In this document: positions 1 through 7,759 of the stretch, piece by piece
Numbering within the stretch: the stretch's first letter is position 1
Layout of the letters: each line of letters opens with the position of its first letter
DNA from: Hydrogenophaga sp.
GTDB lineage: Bacteria > Pseudomonadota > Gammaproteobacteria > Burkholderiales > Burkholderiaceae_C
Direction of reading: 5' to 3'
DNA: 64,000 nt
Assembly (NCBI RefSeq): GCF_019635465.1
Contig: NZ_JAHBZK010000020.1
Span: 32,062-96,061, forward strand
Made by a program: the position numbers and the translations under genes
Notes under the pieces: model-generated
The model's database searches: none
What the model was told of the DNA's origin: nothing
Seen by the model: the letters and a program-made list of their open reading frames with translations, nothing else

Positions 1-689
1 TCGCCACGCAGGCGCTGCAGCAATTCCTTGGTGGCGGCCACGGCGCCGGGCGCGGCGCGCAACAAGGTCTGCGTGGTGTCCGCCGTCGCGGCATCGAGCG
101 AACCATCGGCCACCACCGTGTTGACGAGGCCGGCCGCCTGCGCCTCGCGTGCGCTCAAGCGCACACCACTCAGTAGGCACTGGCGCGCGGTGGCGTCGCC
201 CAGGCGCTGCCAGACGAAGGGCGCAATCTGCGCCGGTGGCAGGCCCAGCGTCACCTCGGGTGTGGCAAAGCTGGCGCGCTCGGTGGCGATCACCACATCG
301 GCACAGCACACCAGACCAAAGCCGCCGCCCATGGCCGGTCCGTCGACGGCGCACACCAGCCACTGCGGCAATGCGCTCAGGGCGTGCAGCAAGTCACCAA
401 AGGCCCGGTTCATGCCAATCAGCGGATCGGTCTCGCCGGGCTGCAGCGGCTGGCCGATGGCGCTGGCAAAACTGCCCAGGCTGCCGCCGGCACAGAAGGC
501 GCCGCCCGCGCCGGTGAGCACAACACCCCGCACGGAGGTGTCGTCGCGCACGCGCAGGCAGGCCGCAAACAGCGCCACCACCATCGCATCGCTGAGCGCG
601 TTGCGCGACGCGGGGTCGTTGAGCGTCCAGCGCTCGATGGCGCCGTCGCGTTCGATGATCAGGGCGTTGTTCATCGCTGCGGCCGTCAT
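1..689 (-). CDS. atuE: Enoyl-CoA hydratase/isomerase family protein, probable isohexenylglutaconyl-CoA hydratase (partial)
   Basis: A crotonase-fold protein whose C-terminus lies beyond the left edge of the window, leaving about 229 codons. The oxyanion-hole segments are visible as GAGGAFCAGG near residue 55 and DGPAMGGGFGLVC near residue 115. The ATG at 689 forms an ATGA overlap with the stop of the upstream acyl-CoA dehydrogenase, which fixes the start; a second in-frame ATG lies at 674. In the Pseudomonas atu pathway the gene after citronellyl-CoA dehydrogenase encodes isohexenylglutaconyl-CoA hydratase, which hydrates the carboxylated geranyl-CoA product in the cytoplasm. The family call comes from sequence; the specific substrate comes from gene order and is an inference. 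Confidence 0.75.
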   Translation of the reverse strand, partial: MTAAAMNNALIIERDGAIERWTLNDPASRNALSDAMVVALFAACLRVRDDTSVRGVVLTGAGGAFCAGGSLGSFASAIGQPLQPGETDPLIGMNRAFGDLLHALSALPQWLVCAVDGPAMGGGFGLVCCADVVIATERASFATPEVTLGLPPAQIAPFVWQRLGDATARQCLLSGVRLSAREAQAAGLVNTVVADGSLDAATADTTQTLLRAAPGAVAATKELLQRLRG

Positions 690-1858
690 CGCACCGGACG
701 CTTGGCGATCCCCATGATCTTGGTGAGGATGCCCAGCATGACCTCATCGGCACCACCGCCGATGGAGGCCAGGCGCCCATCGCGGTACATGCGCGCCACC
801 TTGTTCTCCAGCGTGAAGCCCATGCCACCCCAGAACTGCAGGCAGGTGTCGGGCACCAGGCGGTTGAGGCGGCCCGCCTTGAGCTTGGCCATGGTGGCCC
901 ACTCGGTCACGTCTTCGCCGGCCACGTAGCGGTCGCACGAGAGGTAGGTCAGTGCGCGCAGGGCCTCGACCTCGGTCTTGAGTTCGGCCAGCTTGAACTG
1001 CACCCACTGCTGATCGGCCAGGTTGCTGCCGAAGAGCTTGCGCTCCTGCGCCCATTCGATGGTCCATTCGATGCAGTTGTTCAGGCTCTGCAGCGTGCTG
1101 GCCGCGCACCACAGCCGCTCCTCCTGGAACTGCTGCATCTGGTAGATGAAGCCCGCGCCCTCCTGCCCGATGCGGTAACGCTGCGGCACACGCACTTCGT
1201 CGAAGTACAGCAGGCCGGTGTCGCTGCTGTGCATGCCGATCTTGCGGATCTTCTTGCCGACCTCGAAGCCCTTGACCGTCTTGCCGTTCTCGCGCAGCGG
1301 CACCATGACCAGGCTCTTGTTCTTGTGCTGCGGGCCGTCGCTGGTGTTGACCAGCAGGCAGATCCAGTCGGCCTGCAGGCTGTTGGTGATCCACATCTTC
1401 TGACCCGAGATGACGTAGTCGTCGCCGTCCTTCCTCGCGTAGGTCTTGATGCCCGCCACGTCGCTGCCGGCGCCGGGCTCGCTCACGCCAATGGCGCCCA
1501 CGGTCTCACCGCGGATGGCCGGCGCGAGGAACTGGTCCTTGAGTTCTTCGCTGCCAAAGCGCGCCAGCGCGGGCGTGGCCATGTCGGTCTGCACGCCAAT
1601 CGCCATGGGCACGCCACCACAGTGGATGTGGCCCAGCGTCTCGGCCATGGCCACGCTGTAGCTGTAGTCGAGCCCGGCTCCGCCCTGGGCCTCGGGCTTG
1701 CACAGGCCGAGCAGCCCCAGATCACCCAGGCCCTTGAAGACCTCGTGCGCCGGAAACATCTCGGCGGCCTCCCATTCGTCCACGTGCGGGTTGATGTGGT
1801 CGTCGATGAAACGCTTGAGCGTCTTCTGAATCTCGCGGTGTTCGTGTGTGAACTGCAT
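686..1858 (-). CDS. atuD: Acyl-CoA dehydrogenase, probable citronellyl-CoA dehydrogenase
   Basis: A 390-residue FAD-dependent acyl-CoA dehydrogenase of normal length. It would oxidise citronellyl-CoA to geranyl-CoA in acyclic terpene breakdown. Family signatures are GVSEPGAGSDVA near residue 130, KMWITN near 153, and the C-terminal stretch LQFWGGMGFTLEN followed by GGGADEVML. From memory, the N-terminal pattern NPHVDEWE and the block GGVPMAIGVQTDM agree closely with AtuD of Pseudomonas. It sits between the carboxylase beta subunit (28-bp gap) and the hydratase (ATGA overlap), in the order seen in atu operons. An isovaleryl-CoA dehydrogenase-type role is the main alternative. Confidence 0.85.
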   Translation of the reverse strand: MQFTHEHREIQKTLKRFIDDHINPHVDEWEAAEMFPAHEVFKGLGDLGLLGLCKPEAQGGAGLDYSYSVAMAETLGHIHCGGVPMAIGVQTDMATPALARFGSEELKDQFLAPAIRGETVGAIGVSEPGAGSDVAGIKTYARKDGDDYVISGQKMWITNSLQADWICLLVNTSDGPQHKNKSLVMVPLRENGKTVKGFEVGKKIRKIGMHSSDTGLLYFDEVRVPQRYRIGQEGAGFIYQMQQFQEERLWCAASTLQSLNNCIEWTIEWAQERKLFGSNLADQQWVQFKLAELKTEVEALRALTYLSCDRYVAGEDVTEWATMAKLKAGRLNRLVPDTCLQFWGGMGFTLENKVARMYRDGRLASIGGGADEVMLGILTKIMGIAKRPVR

Positions 1859-1886
1859 GGCTTGTCTCCTCTCTGGGGTGTCTGCG

Positions 1887-3503
1887 CTACATGCGGGCCA
1901 CGCCGAAGGGCAGTGGCCGCAGATTGCGTTGCGAGGCCTCGGCGCAGGTGTCGAGGCAGAACATCAGCACGGCGCGGGTGTCGCGCGGGTCGATCACACC
2001 GTCGTCGAGCACCAGGCCGCTGGTGTGAAAGGCGTCGGCCTGGCTCTCGAAGACCTGCACGATCTGATCGAACTGTTGCTGCATCTGCACCGGGTCGGGT
2101 GTGATGCCTTTGCGCGCCATGCCGGCCTCGGCCACGATCTGCATGGTGCGCGCCGCCTGCTCGCCGCCCATGACCGCAGTACGTGCGTTGGGCCAGCTGA
2201 ACAGGAAGCGCGGCGCGAAGCCGCGGCCGCACATGCCGTAGTTGCCGGCGCCGAAGGACGCGCCGCACTGGATGGTGATCTGCGGCACCGTGGCGCCGGT
2301 CACCGCCTGGATCATCTTGCTGCCGTGCTTGATCATGCCGCCCTGCTCGCTGTCCTTGCCGACCATGTAGCCGGTGGAGTTCTGCAGGTACACGATGGGG
2401 TGGCCGAGCTGGCACATCCACTGGATGAAGTGCGTGGCCTTGTTCGCGCCGGCCACGTCGATGGGGCCGTTGTTGCTGATGAGCCCTACCGCATGCCCGC
2501 CGATGCGGGCCTGCACGCACAGCGTGGCGGCGCCGAACAGTGGCTTGAACGGCAGCAGGTCCGAGCCATCGGCGATGCGCGCCATGATCTCGTGCATGTC
2601 GACCGGCTCGCGGTGATGCGTCGGCATGAGGGCGAGCAGGTCATCGGCGGGCAGCATCGGTTCGGCGAAGGCCGTTGCCGGGGCGCGCGCGAAGCCGTCG
2701 CGCAACTGTTCCACCACGCGCCGCGCCAGACCCAGTGCCTCGCGGTCGTCTTCGGCCAGGTACTCGCCCAGGCCCGACACGCTGGTGTGCATCTCGGCGC
2801 CGCCCAGCTCCTCTTCGGTGGCCACCTCGCCGGTGGCGGCCTTGAGCAGCGGCGGTCCGGCCAGGAAGGCACGCGATCGGCCGCGCACCATCACCACGAT
2901 GTCGGACAGGCCTGGCATGTAGGCACCCCCCGCGGTGCCCGAGCCGTGCTGCACGGTGATCACCGGCAGGCCGGCGGCCGACAGGCGCGCCAGGTTGCGA
3001 AACAGCGCGCCACCATGGACGAAGCCCTCGACCTTGTACTTGGTGAGGTTGGCGCCTGCGCTCTCGACCAGGTGCACGAAGGGCAGCCGGTTCTCCAGCG
3101 CCATCTCCTGCACACGCAGGATCTTCTCCAGCCCGCGCGGCTGAATGGCACCGGCCTCGATGCCCGAATCGCTGGCCACCACCATGCAGCGCACGCCCGC
3201 CACAAAGCCGATGCCGGCGAGGATGCCGCCACCCGCAACCGACTTTGCAGGGTCGCGGGTGTCTTGCAGAAAACCCGCCAGCGAGCACAGCGGCAACCAG
3301 GGTGCGCCGGGGTTGAGCAGCAGCGCGATGCGCTCGCGCGGCAACAGCTGCCCACGCTTGTCGAACACCGGTTTGCTCTGCGCCGAGGTGGCCGCCGCGC
3401 GCGCTTCGATGGCGCGCAGTTGCCCGATGCGCTCAAGCATCGCCGTGCGGCGCAACTGCGCGGCTTCTCTGTGGGGGTTGAAGGCGGTGGCAAACGCCGT
3501 CAC
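1887..3503 (-). CDS. atuC: Acyl-CoA carboxylase carboxyltransferase (beta) subunit, probable geranyl-CoA carboxylase
   Basis: A 538-residue biotin-dependent carboxyltransferase that moves CO2 from carboxybiotin to an enoyl-CoA. Conserved blocks include HLVESAGANL, HGSGTAGGAYMPG, GPPLLKAATGE and GAGNYGMCGRGFAPRFLF. Where methylcrotonyl-CoA carboxylase has His-Phe-Gly (HFGR-F), this protein has His-Gly-Gly (HGGALF, near residue 188). A Phe-to-Gly change at the substrate pocket is the recognised difference between methylcrotonyl- and geranyl-CoA carboxylases, so the geranyl assignment is favoured. The start is GTG, in a GTGA overlap with the SDR stop. The partner alpha subunit is not in the window and presumably lies past the left edge. 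Confidence 0.82.
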   Translation of the reverse strand: MTAFATAFNPHREAAQLRRTAMLERIGQLRAIEARAAATSAQSKPVFDKRGQLLPRERIALLLNPGAPWLPLCSLAGFLQDTRDPAKSVAGGGILAGIGFVAGVRCMVVASDSGIEAGAIQPRGLEKILRVQEMALENRLPFVHLVESAGANLTKYKVEGFVHGGALFRNLARLSAAGLPVITVQHGSGTAGGAYMPGLSDIVVMVRGRSRAFLAGPPLLKAATGEVATEEELGGAEMHTSVSGLGEYLAEDDREALGLARRVVEQLRDGFARAPATAFAEPMLPADDLLALMPTHHREPVDMHEIMARIADGSDLLPFKPLFGAATLCVQARIGGHAVGLISNNGPIDVAGANKATHFIQWMCQLGHPIVYLQNSTGYMVGKDSEQGGMIKHGSKMIQAVTGATVPQITIQCGASFGAGNYGMCGRGFAPRFLFSWPNARTAVMGGEQAARTMQIVAEAGMARKGITPDPVQMQQQFDQIVQVFESQADAFHTSGLVLDDGVIDPRDTRAVLMFCLDTCAEASQRNLRPLPFGVARM

Positions 3504-4387
3504 TGGAACACCTTCGGGGTCACGTAGCGATGAAAGCCATCAAAGGGCTTCACCGCATCGCGCTGTTGCACATCCTCAGGCGCGGCCACCTGGCCCCAAC
3601 CCATGCGCACCTGCGGGCGGGCGCCATCGACACGCAGCACGCTGCCGCTGACGAAGCTGGCCGCGGGCGAGAGCAGGAACACGATCGTCGCGCTGGTCTC
3701 GGCCTCGTTGCCAAAGCGGCCCAGCGGCACGGTCTCGCGCATCTCGCGCAGCATGGGACCGGCCTCGGGCGGGTAGTGATCCATGCCGCTGGAGGCGATG
3801 TAGCCCGGCGCCACCGCGTTCACGCGCACGCCGCTGCGGGCCCATTCCATGGCCGCGGTCTCGGTGAAGCTGACCATGCCGGCGCGGGCGGCACCGCTGT
3901 GGCCCATGCCCGGCATGCTGCCCCACATGTCGGCCACGATGTTGACGATCGCGCCACCATGGGCCTGCATGCTTTGCAGATAGCACTCGCGCGCGACCAG
4001 AAAGCCGCCCATGAGGTTGGTGTCGAGCACGGCCTGCCAACCCTTGGCGCCGATCTTCTCGAGCGGGCTGATGTATTGGCCGCCGGCGTTGTTGACCAGG
4101 CCGTGAATGCGCCCGTGCGAGACGACGATGGCGGTCACCAGGGCCTGCACCGCCGCTTCGTCGCGGATGTCGGCCGCGTGAAAGCTGACGTGGCCGCCGT
4201 CGACCACGATCTCCTCGGCCACGGTCTGCAGCTTGTCCAGCTTGCGGCCCACCAGCACCACGTGCGCGCCCAGGGCGGCCAGTTCGTGCGCGGTGCAACG
4301 CCCGATGCCCGAGCCGCCGCCGGTCACCACGATCACCTGACCCGCCAGCAGGCCGGGGCGAAAGACGGAGCGGTAGCCCTGGCTCAT
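3500..4387 (-). CDS. Short-chain dehydrogenase/reductase of the terpene-utilisation cluster
   Basis: A 295-residue classical SDR. The Rossmann motif TGGGSGIG lies near residue 22 and NNAG near 98. The catalytic tyrosine normally found in YxxxK is not obvious: the region reads SGAARAGM, which is unusual for this family and resembles dienoyl-CoA reductase-type or atypical SDRs. The ATG at 4387 overlaps the TetR stop as ATGA, and the gene ends in a GTGA overlap with the carboxylase. Such tight coupling points to one operon. In Pseudomonas the atu cluster carries two SDRs, AtuB and AtuG, of poorly defined step; this may correspond to either. The reaction is not predicted here. Confidence 0.8.
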   Translation of the reverse strand: MSQGYRSVFRPGLLAGQVIVVTGGGSGIGRCTAHELAALGAHVVLVGRKLDKLQTVAEEIVVDGGHVSFHAADIRDEAAVQALVTAIVVSHGRIHGLVNNAGGQYISPLEKIGAKGWQAVLDTNLMGGFLVARECYLQSMQAHGGAIVNIVADMWGSMPGMGHSGAARAGMVSFTETAAMEWARSGVRVNAVAPGYIASSGMDHYPPEAGPMLREMRETVPLGRFGNEAETSATIVFLLSPAASFVSGSVLRVDGARPQVRMGWGQVAAPEDVQQRDAVKPFDGFHRYVTPKVFQ

Positions 4388-5052
4388 GGCACGTCCTTGA
4401 GAAACAGTTGCAGCGTGGTGTCGGTCAGGTCGTCGAGCGAGGCGCGGCCGTCGGGCAGGTACCACTGGGCCGCCCAGTTGAGCGCACCGAACAGCATGAG
4501 CCGCGCCAGGCGTGGGTCGCCACCGAGTGCGCCGTCGCGCCGAAGCGCCTGCAGCACCGGCACCCACACCGCTTCGTAGTCGTCCTTGAGGCGGTTGACG
4601 GCGCGCTTCTGCTCGTCCGACAGCACGCGCCATTCGTAGAGCATCACCGGGATGTGATCGCTCTCAGGGCCGAGCAGGTTGTCGAAGTGCGCCCGCACCA
4701 GCACACGCAGACACTGACGCGCGGTCAGCGGCGTGGCCGATGCGGCCACCGCGGCGGCCATCTGCTCGCCCTGGTGTTGCAGCGCGCGCGCCATGCCCTC
4801 TTCCATGACCGCGGCCAGCAGCGCCTCTTTGTTGTCGAAGTGATAGAAGGGCGAGCCCGAGCGCATGCCCACCGCCGCCGCAATGTCGCGCGTGCTGGTG
4901 GCCGCAAAGCCCTGTTGGCGAAACAGCCGCGCCGCCGCGCGCAGCAGCGCCTGGCGGCGGTTGCCGTCGTCGCGTTCGTCGGCGGTCTTGCGGGGGCGGC
5001 CACGGGTGCGCCGCTCGGGCGCGGCGGTGGCGGGGTCGGCGATGGCGTGCAT
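4384..5052 (-). CDS. TetR/AcrR family regulator, AtuR-like by context
   Basis: A 222-residue protein with an N-terminal TetR helix-turn-helix around residues 35-80 (FAATSTRDIAAAVGMRSGSPFYHF) and an alpha-helical ligand domain after it. It is the first gene of the minus-strand operon and is translationally coupled to the SDR through an ATGA overlap. A palindrome 34-47 bp upstream of the start is a likely autoregulatory operator. TetR proteins in acyl-CoA catabolic operons commonly release DNA on binding an acyl-CoA; here the effector would be a terpenoid acyl-CoA, by inference. In Pseudomonas atuR is divergent from the operon rather than leading it, so orthology is uncertain. Confidence 0.82.
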   Translation of the reverse strand: MHAIADPATAAPERRTRGRPRKTADERDDGNRRQALLRAAARLFRQQGFAATSTRDIAAAVGMRSGSPFYHFDNKEALLAAVMEEGMARALQHQGEQMAAAVAASATPLTARQCLRVLVRAHFDNLLGPESDHIPVMLYEWRVLSDEQKRAVNRLKDDYEAVWVPVLQALRRDGALGGDPRLARLMLFGALNWAAQWYLPDGRASLDDLTDTTLQLFLKDVP

Positions 5053-5085
5053 GCGCGCGACCTTAGCAGTGGCGGCTATTTATAG

Positions 5086-5099
5086 CAAGCGGTTGCTTG
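5086..5099. promoter_or_regulatory. Palindromic operator candidate upstream of the tetR-led operon
   Basis: CAAGC-GGTT-GCTTG, a perfect 5-bp inverted repeat with a 4-bp spacer in an AT-richer stretch (ttatag...gtgaaatt). Form and position fit a TetR-family operator of the kind seen in acyl-CoA-responsive regulators. No footprint evidence is available here. Confidence 0.45.
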
Positions 5100-5150
5100 G
5101 TGAAATTATCAGACCGCCTGTAGCGGGTGCGACAACGCCGGGGGCAGGCC

Positions 5151-6158
5151 TCAGCCCAGGGCGCGGCAGGCCACCAGGGCGTAAGGCAGCTCAGGGTCCT
5201 CGAACCAGCTGTGCACGGCAAAGCCGCTCTGCGCGGTGAGCGACTGCACCGCGGCCTGGTCGTACTTCTGGGACTGCTCGGTGTAGATCACCTCGCCGCG
5301 CGCAAAGTGAAAGCCGGTGCCCAGCACCGTGCTGTGCACGGCCTGTGCCGCCTGGCTCACCAGAAAGCTGCGCGCCACGCCCTGCAAGGGGCAGTAGCTG
5401 GCGTAGTGCCGGAAGGCGTCGAGCGCGAAGTCCATGCCCAGCTCGCGGTTGAGGCGGCGCAGCAGGTTCAGGTTGAAGGCCGCGGTCACGCCCTCGGGGT
5501 CGTTGTAGGCAGCCAGCACGGTGTGCGGGTCTTTGCGCAGGTCCAGGCCCAGCAGCAGGCTGTCGCCCGCGCGCAGGTGGGCGCGCACGCGCCGCAGAAA
5601 CCGCACCGCCTCGGTCTCGGCGAAGTTGCCGAGGTTACTGCCCAGAAACAGCGCCACCTGGTGGCGCCCGGCGCGCGGAATCGGCCAGGTCTGGAAGTAG
5701 TCGCCACACAAGGGATGCACCGCCAGATCCGGCAGCTGCTTGGCCATGCGCTGGCCAAGCCGGTCCAGTGCCTGCGCCGAAATGTCCATTGGCCGGTAGC
5801 TCAGGCTCGCCCCGGCCTTGAGCCAGGCACGGCACAGCGCCAACGTCTTGCGCCCGTCGCCACTGCCAAGCTCGAGCAGCTCGACGGCGGCACCCGTCGG
5901 GGCCAGTGCGTGCAACAGATCGCGCGCATGGCGGCGCAGCATGCGGGCCTCGACGCGCGTTGGGTAGTAGCTGGGCAAGCGCATGATGCGCTCGAACAAC
6001 CGCGACCCCTGCGCGTCATAGAAGTACTTGGACGACAGCCGCTTGGGCGTGGCGCTCAGGCCCGCCAACACATCGCCGGCCAGGGTGCCGGGTTGGGGTC
6101 GTTCCTCTTCGGGTGAGGGTGCGGGCTCACAGGCCAGCATGGGGCGTCGTTTGCTCAT
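5151..6158 (-). CDS. egtD: L-histidine N-alpha-methyltransferase
   Basis: A 335-residue SAM-dependent methyltransferase that trimethylates histidine to hercynine, the first step to ergothioneine. Signature blocks are the N-terminal LSSKYFYDAQGSRLFERI, the SAM-binding ELGSGDGRKT near residue 98, LFLGSNLGNF near 175, and LGLDLRKD near 204. The length matches the EgtD family (about 320-330). The ATG at 6158 overlaps the egtB stop as ATGA, so the pair is co-translated. An upstream in-frame extension through egtB was rejected because EgtD similarity begins only at this methionine. Cytoplasmic. Confidence 0.93.
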   Translation of the reverse strand: MSKRRPMLACEPAPSPEEERPQPGTLAGDVLAGLSATPKRLSSKYFYDAQGSRLFERIMRLPSYYPTRVEARMLRRHARDLLHALAPTGAAVELLELGSGDGRKTLALCRAWLKAGASLSYRPMDISAQALDRLGQRMAKQLPDLAVHPLCGDYFQTWPIPRAGRHQVALFLGSNLGNFAETEAVRFLRRVRAHLRAGDSLLLGLDLRKDPHTVLAAYNDPEGVTAAFNLNLLRRLNRELGMDFALDAFRHYASYCPLQGVARSFLVSQAAQAVHSTVLGTGFHFARGEVIYTEQSQKYDQAAVQSLTAQSGFAVHSWFEDPELPYALVACRALG

Positions 6159-7360
6159 CGTGCGAGGCGAATGCCGGTGTATTGCCAGCGCAGGGGCGGC
6201 TGGAAGAAATTGCGGTAGGTCAGGCGCGCGTGGCCCGGCGGCGTGGCAAACGAAGCCCCGCGCAGCACCTGCTGCCCCACCATGAACTTGCCGTTGTATT
6301 CGCCAACCGCGCCTTCGTCGCGCGCGAAGCCAGGGTACGGCGTGTAGGCGCTGCTGGTCCATTCCCAGCGCTCGCCCCAGGCCATGCCGTTGCCGGCCGC
6401 GGTTTCCCACTCGGCCTCGGTCGGCAATCGCGCACCGGCCCAGTCGGCGTAGGCGCTGGCCTCGTACCAATTGATGTGCGTGACCGGTGCGGACATCGGC
6501 AGCGCTTGCGGCCCTCGCAGGGTTTGGTGCCACCACTGGCCGTCGTCGCCGAGAAACCAGTACATGGGCGCACAGGCGCCGCTGCTGTGGCGCCAGTCCC
6601 AGCCGTCGGCATGCCAGTGGCGCGCACTGTCGTAGCCCCCCGCCACCATGAAGGCCAGGTACTCGGCGTTGCTGACCAGGCGATCGGCGAGCGCGTGCGG
6701 CTGCAGCAGCACTTCGTGGCGTGCGCCTTCGTTGTCGAACGCGAAGCCCTGACCTGCGTGGCCGATGCGCACCACACCACCGGCGTGGGCACGCCACGCC
6801 AGGGGCTGCGCCTGCGCGGCGTGCGCGTGGGGGTGTTCGTGCCCGACCGCCACGGCCGAGGTGTCGGTGTCGGCATACGCCGGGCGCAAGGGGTTGTGGC
6901 CGAGGATGTATTTGATGTCGGTGAGCAGCAGCTCCTGGTGCTGCTGCTCGTGTTGCAGCCCCAATTCGAGCCGCTCAAGCCAGCGCGACTCGGGCTGCGT
7001 GCCCAGCCAGGCCTGTACCGCGGCGTCCACGTGCGTGCGGTAGGCCATCACCTCGGCCACCGTGGGCCGGCTCAGGTGCCCGCGCTGCGCCCTGGGCACC
7101 CGGTCACCCGCGCTTTCGTAGTAGCTGTTGAACAGGTAGCCATAGGCGGGGTGAAACGGGCGGTGATGCTTGTCGGCCTGTGCCAGCAGCAGGGCCTCGA
7201 AGAACCAGGTGGTGTGCGCCAGGTGCCACTTGGGCGGGCTGACGTCGACCACGGGTTGCACCACATGGTCTTCGATGGTCAGGGGTGCGCACAGCGCCAC
7301 GCTGCGCGCGCGCACTTCGGCAAAGCGCAGGGCGAGCTCGCCCGGGCCGTCGCGCTGCAT
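6155..7360 (-). CDS. egtB: Ergothioneine biosynthesis sulfoxide synthase (hercynine oxygenase)
   Basis: A 401-residue non-haem iron enzyme that couples hercynine with a thiol (cysteine or gamma-glutamylcysteine) using O2. The N-terminal DinB-like domain holds the probable iron ligands: a His in WHLAH near residue 49, and H137 and H141 in HEQQHQELLLTD. The C-terminal half is an FGE-sulfatase-type fold (residues about 185-401; motifs THINWYEASAYADW, LPTEAEWE, LRGASFATPP). It shares a TGATG junction with the upstream DUF427 gene and an ATGA overlap with egtD. No egtC hydrolase or egtE lyase is adjacent, which would fit an EgtB that takes cysteine directly, but this cannot be settled from sequence by eye. 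Confidence 0.92.
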   Translation of the reverse strand: MQRDGPGELALRFAEVRARSVALCAPLTIEDHVVQPVVDVSPPKWHLAHTTWFFEALLLAQADKHHRPFHPAYGYLFNSYYESAGDRVPRAQRGHLSRPTVAEVMAYRTHVDAAVQAWLGTQPESRWLERLELGLQHEQQHQELLLTDIKYILGHNPLRPAYADTDTSAVAVGHEHPHAHAAQAQPLAWRAHAGGVVRIGHAGQGFAFDNEGARHEVLLQPHALADRLVSNAEYLAFMVAGGYDSARHWHADGWDWRHSSGACAPMYWFLGDDGQWWHQTLRGPQALPMSAPVTHINWYEASAYADWAGARLPTEAEWETAAGNGMAWGERWEWTSSAYTPYPGFARDEGAVGEYNGKFMVGQQVLRGASFATPPGHARLTYRNFFQPPLRWQYTGIRLAR

Positions 7361-7641
7361 CAGGGCGTCACCTGCACGCCGCGCCAGAAGGCCACCCGAT
7401 CGCGCACCATCTCGGCCTCGGGTTTGGGGTCGGGGTAGTACCAGACGGCATCGCGGTTGAGCTCGCCGTCGATCAACAGGCTGTGGTAGCTGGCTTCGCC
7501 CTTCCAGGGGCAGAAGGTGTGGTGGTTGCTGGGCTGCAGGTACTCGGCGCGCAAGGCGCTGGCCGGGAAGTACGAATTGCCCTCGACCAGGACGATGTCA
7601 TCGCTCTCGGCAATGACCACGCCGTTCCAGATGGCCTTCAT
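7360..7641 (-). CDS. DUF427 family protein
   Basis: A 93-residue protein of the small DUF427 family, recognised by the pattern VLVEGNSYFP followed by CPWKGEASYHSL and AVWYYPDP. The function of the family is unknown; the fold is a compact beta-barrel. It is the first gene of the egtB-egtD operon, joined through a one-base TGATG overlap, so it is made together with the ergothioneine enzymes. Whether it takes part in that pathway is open. The ATG at 7641 has a good GGAGAC ribosome-binding site just upstream. Confidence 0.85.
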   Translation of the reverse strand: MKAIWNGVVIAESDDIVLVEGNSYFPASALRAEYLQPSNHHTFCPWKGEASYHSLLIDGELNRDAVWYYPDPKPEAEMVRDRVAFWRGVQVTP

Positions 7642-7759
7642 GCGGTCTCCTGTGTGTTGTGCACGTCGTGGGTCGCATGCTGGTCGGATTTCTTACGCCC
7701 TGCAACCGAAGGGGCAAATGGCCAGACGACCGGCGAGCGTCACACGCACGCAAGATGGC

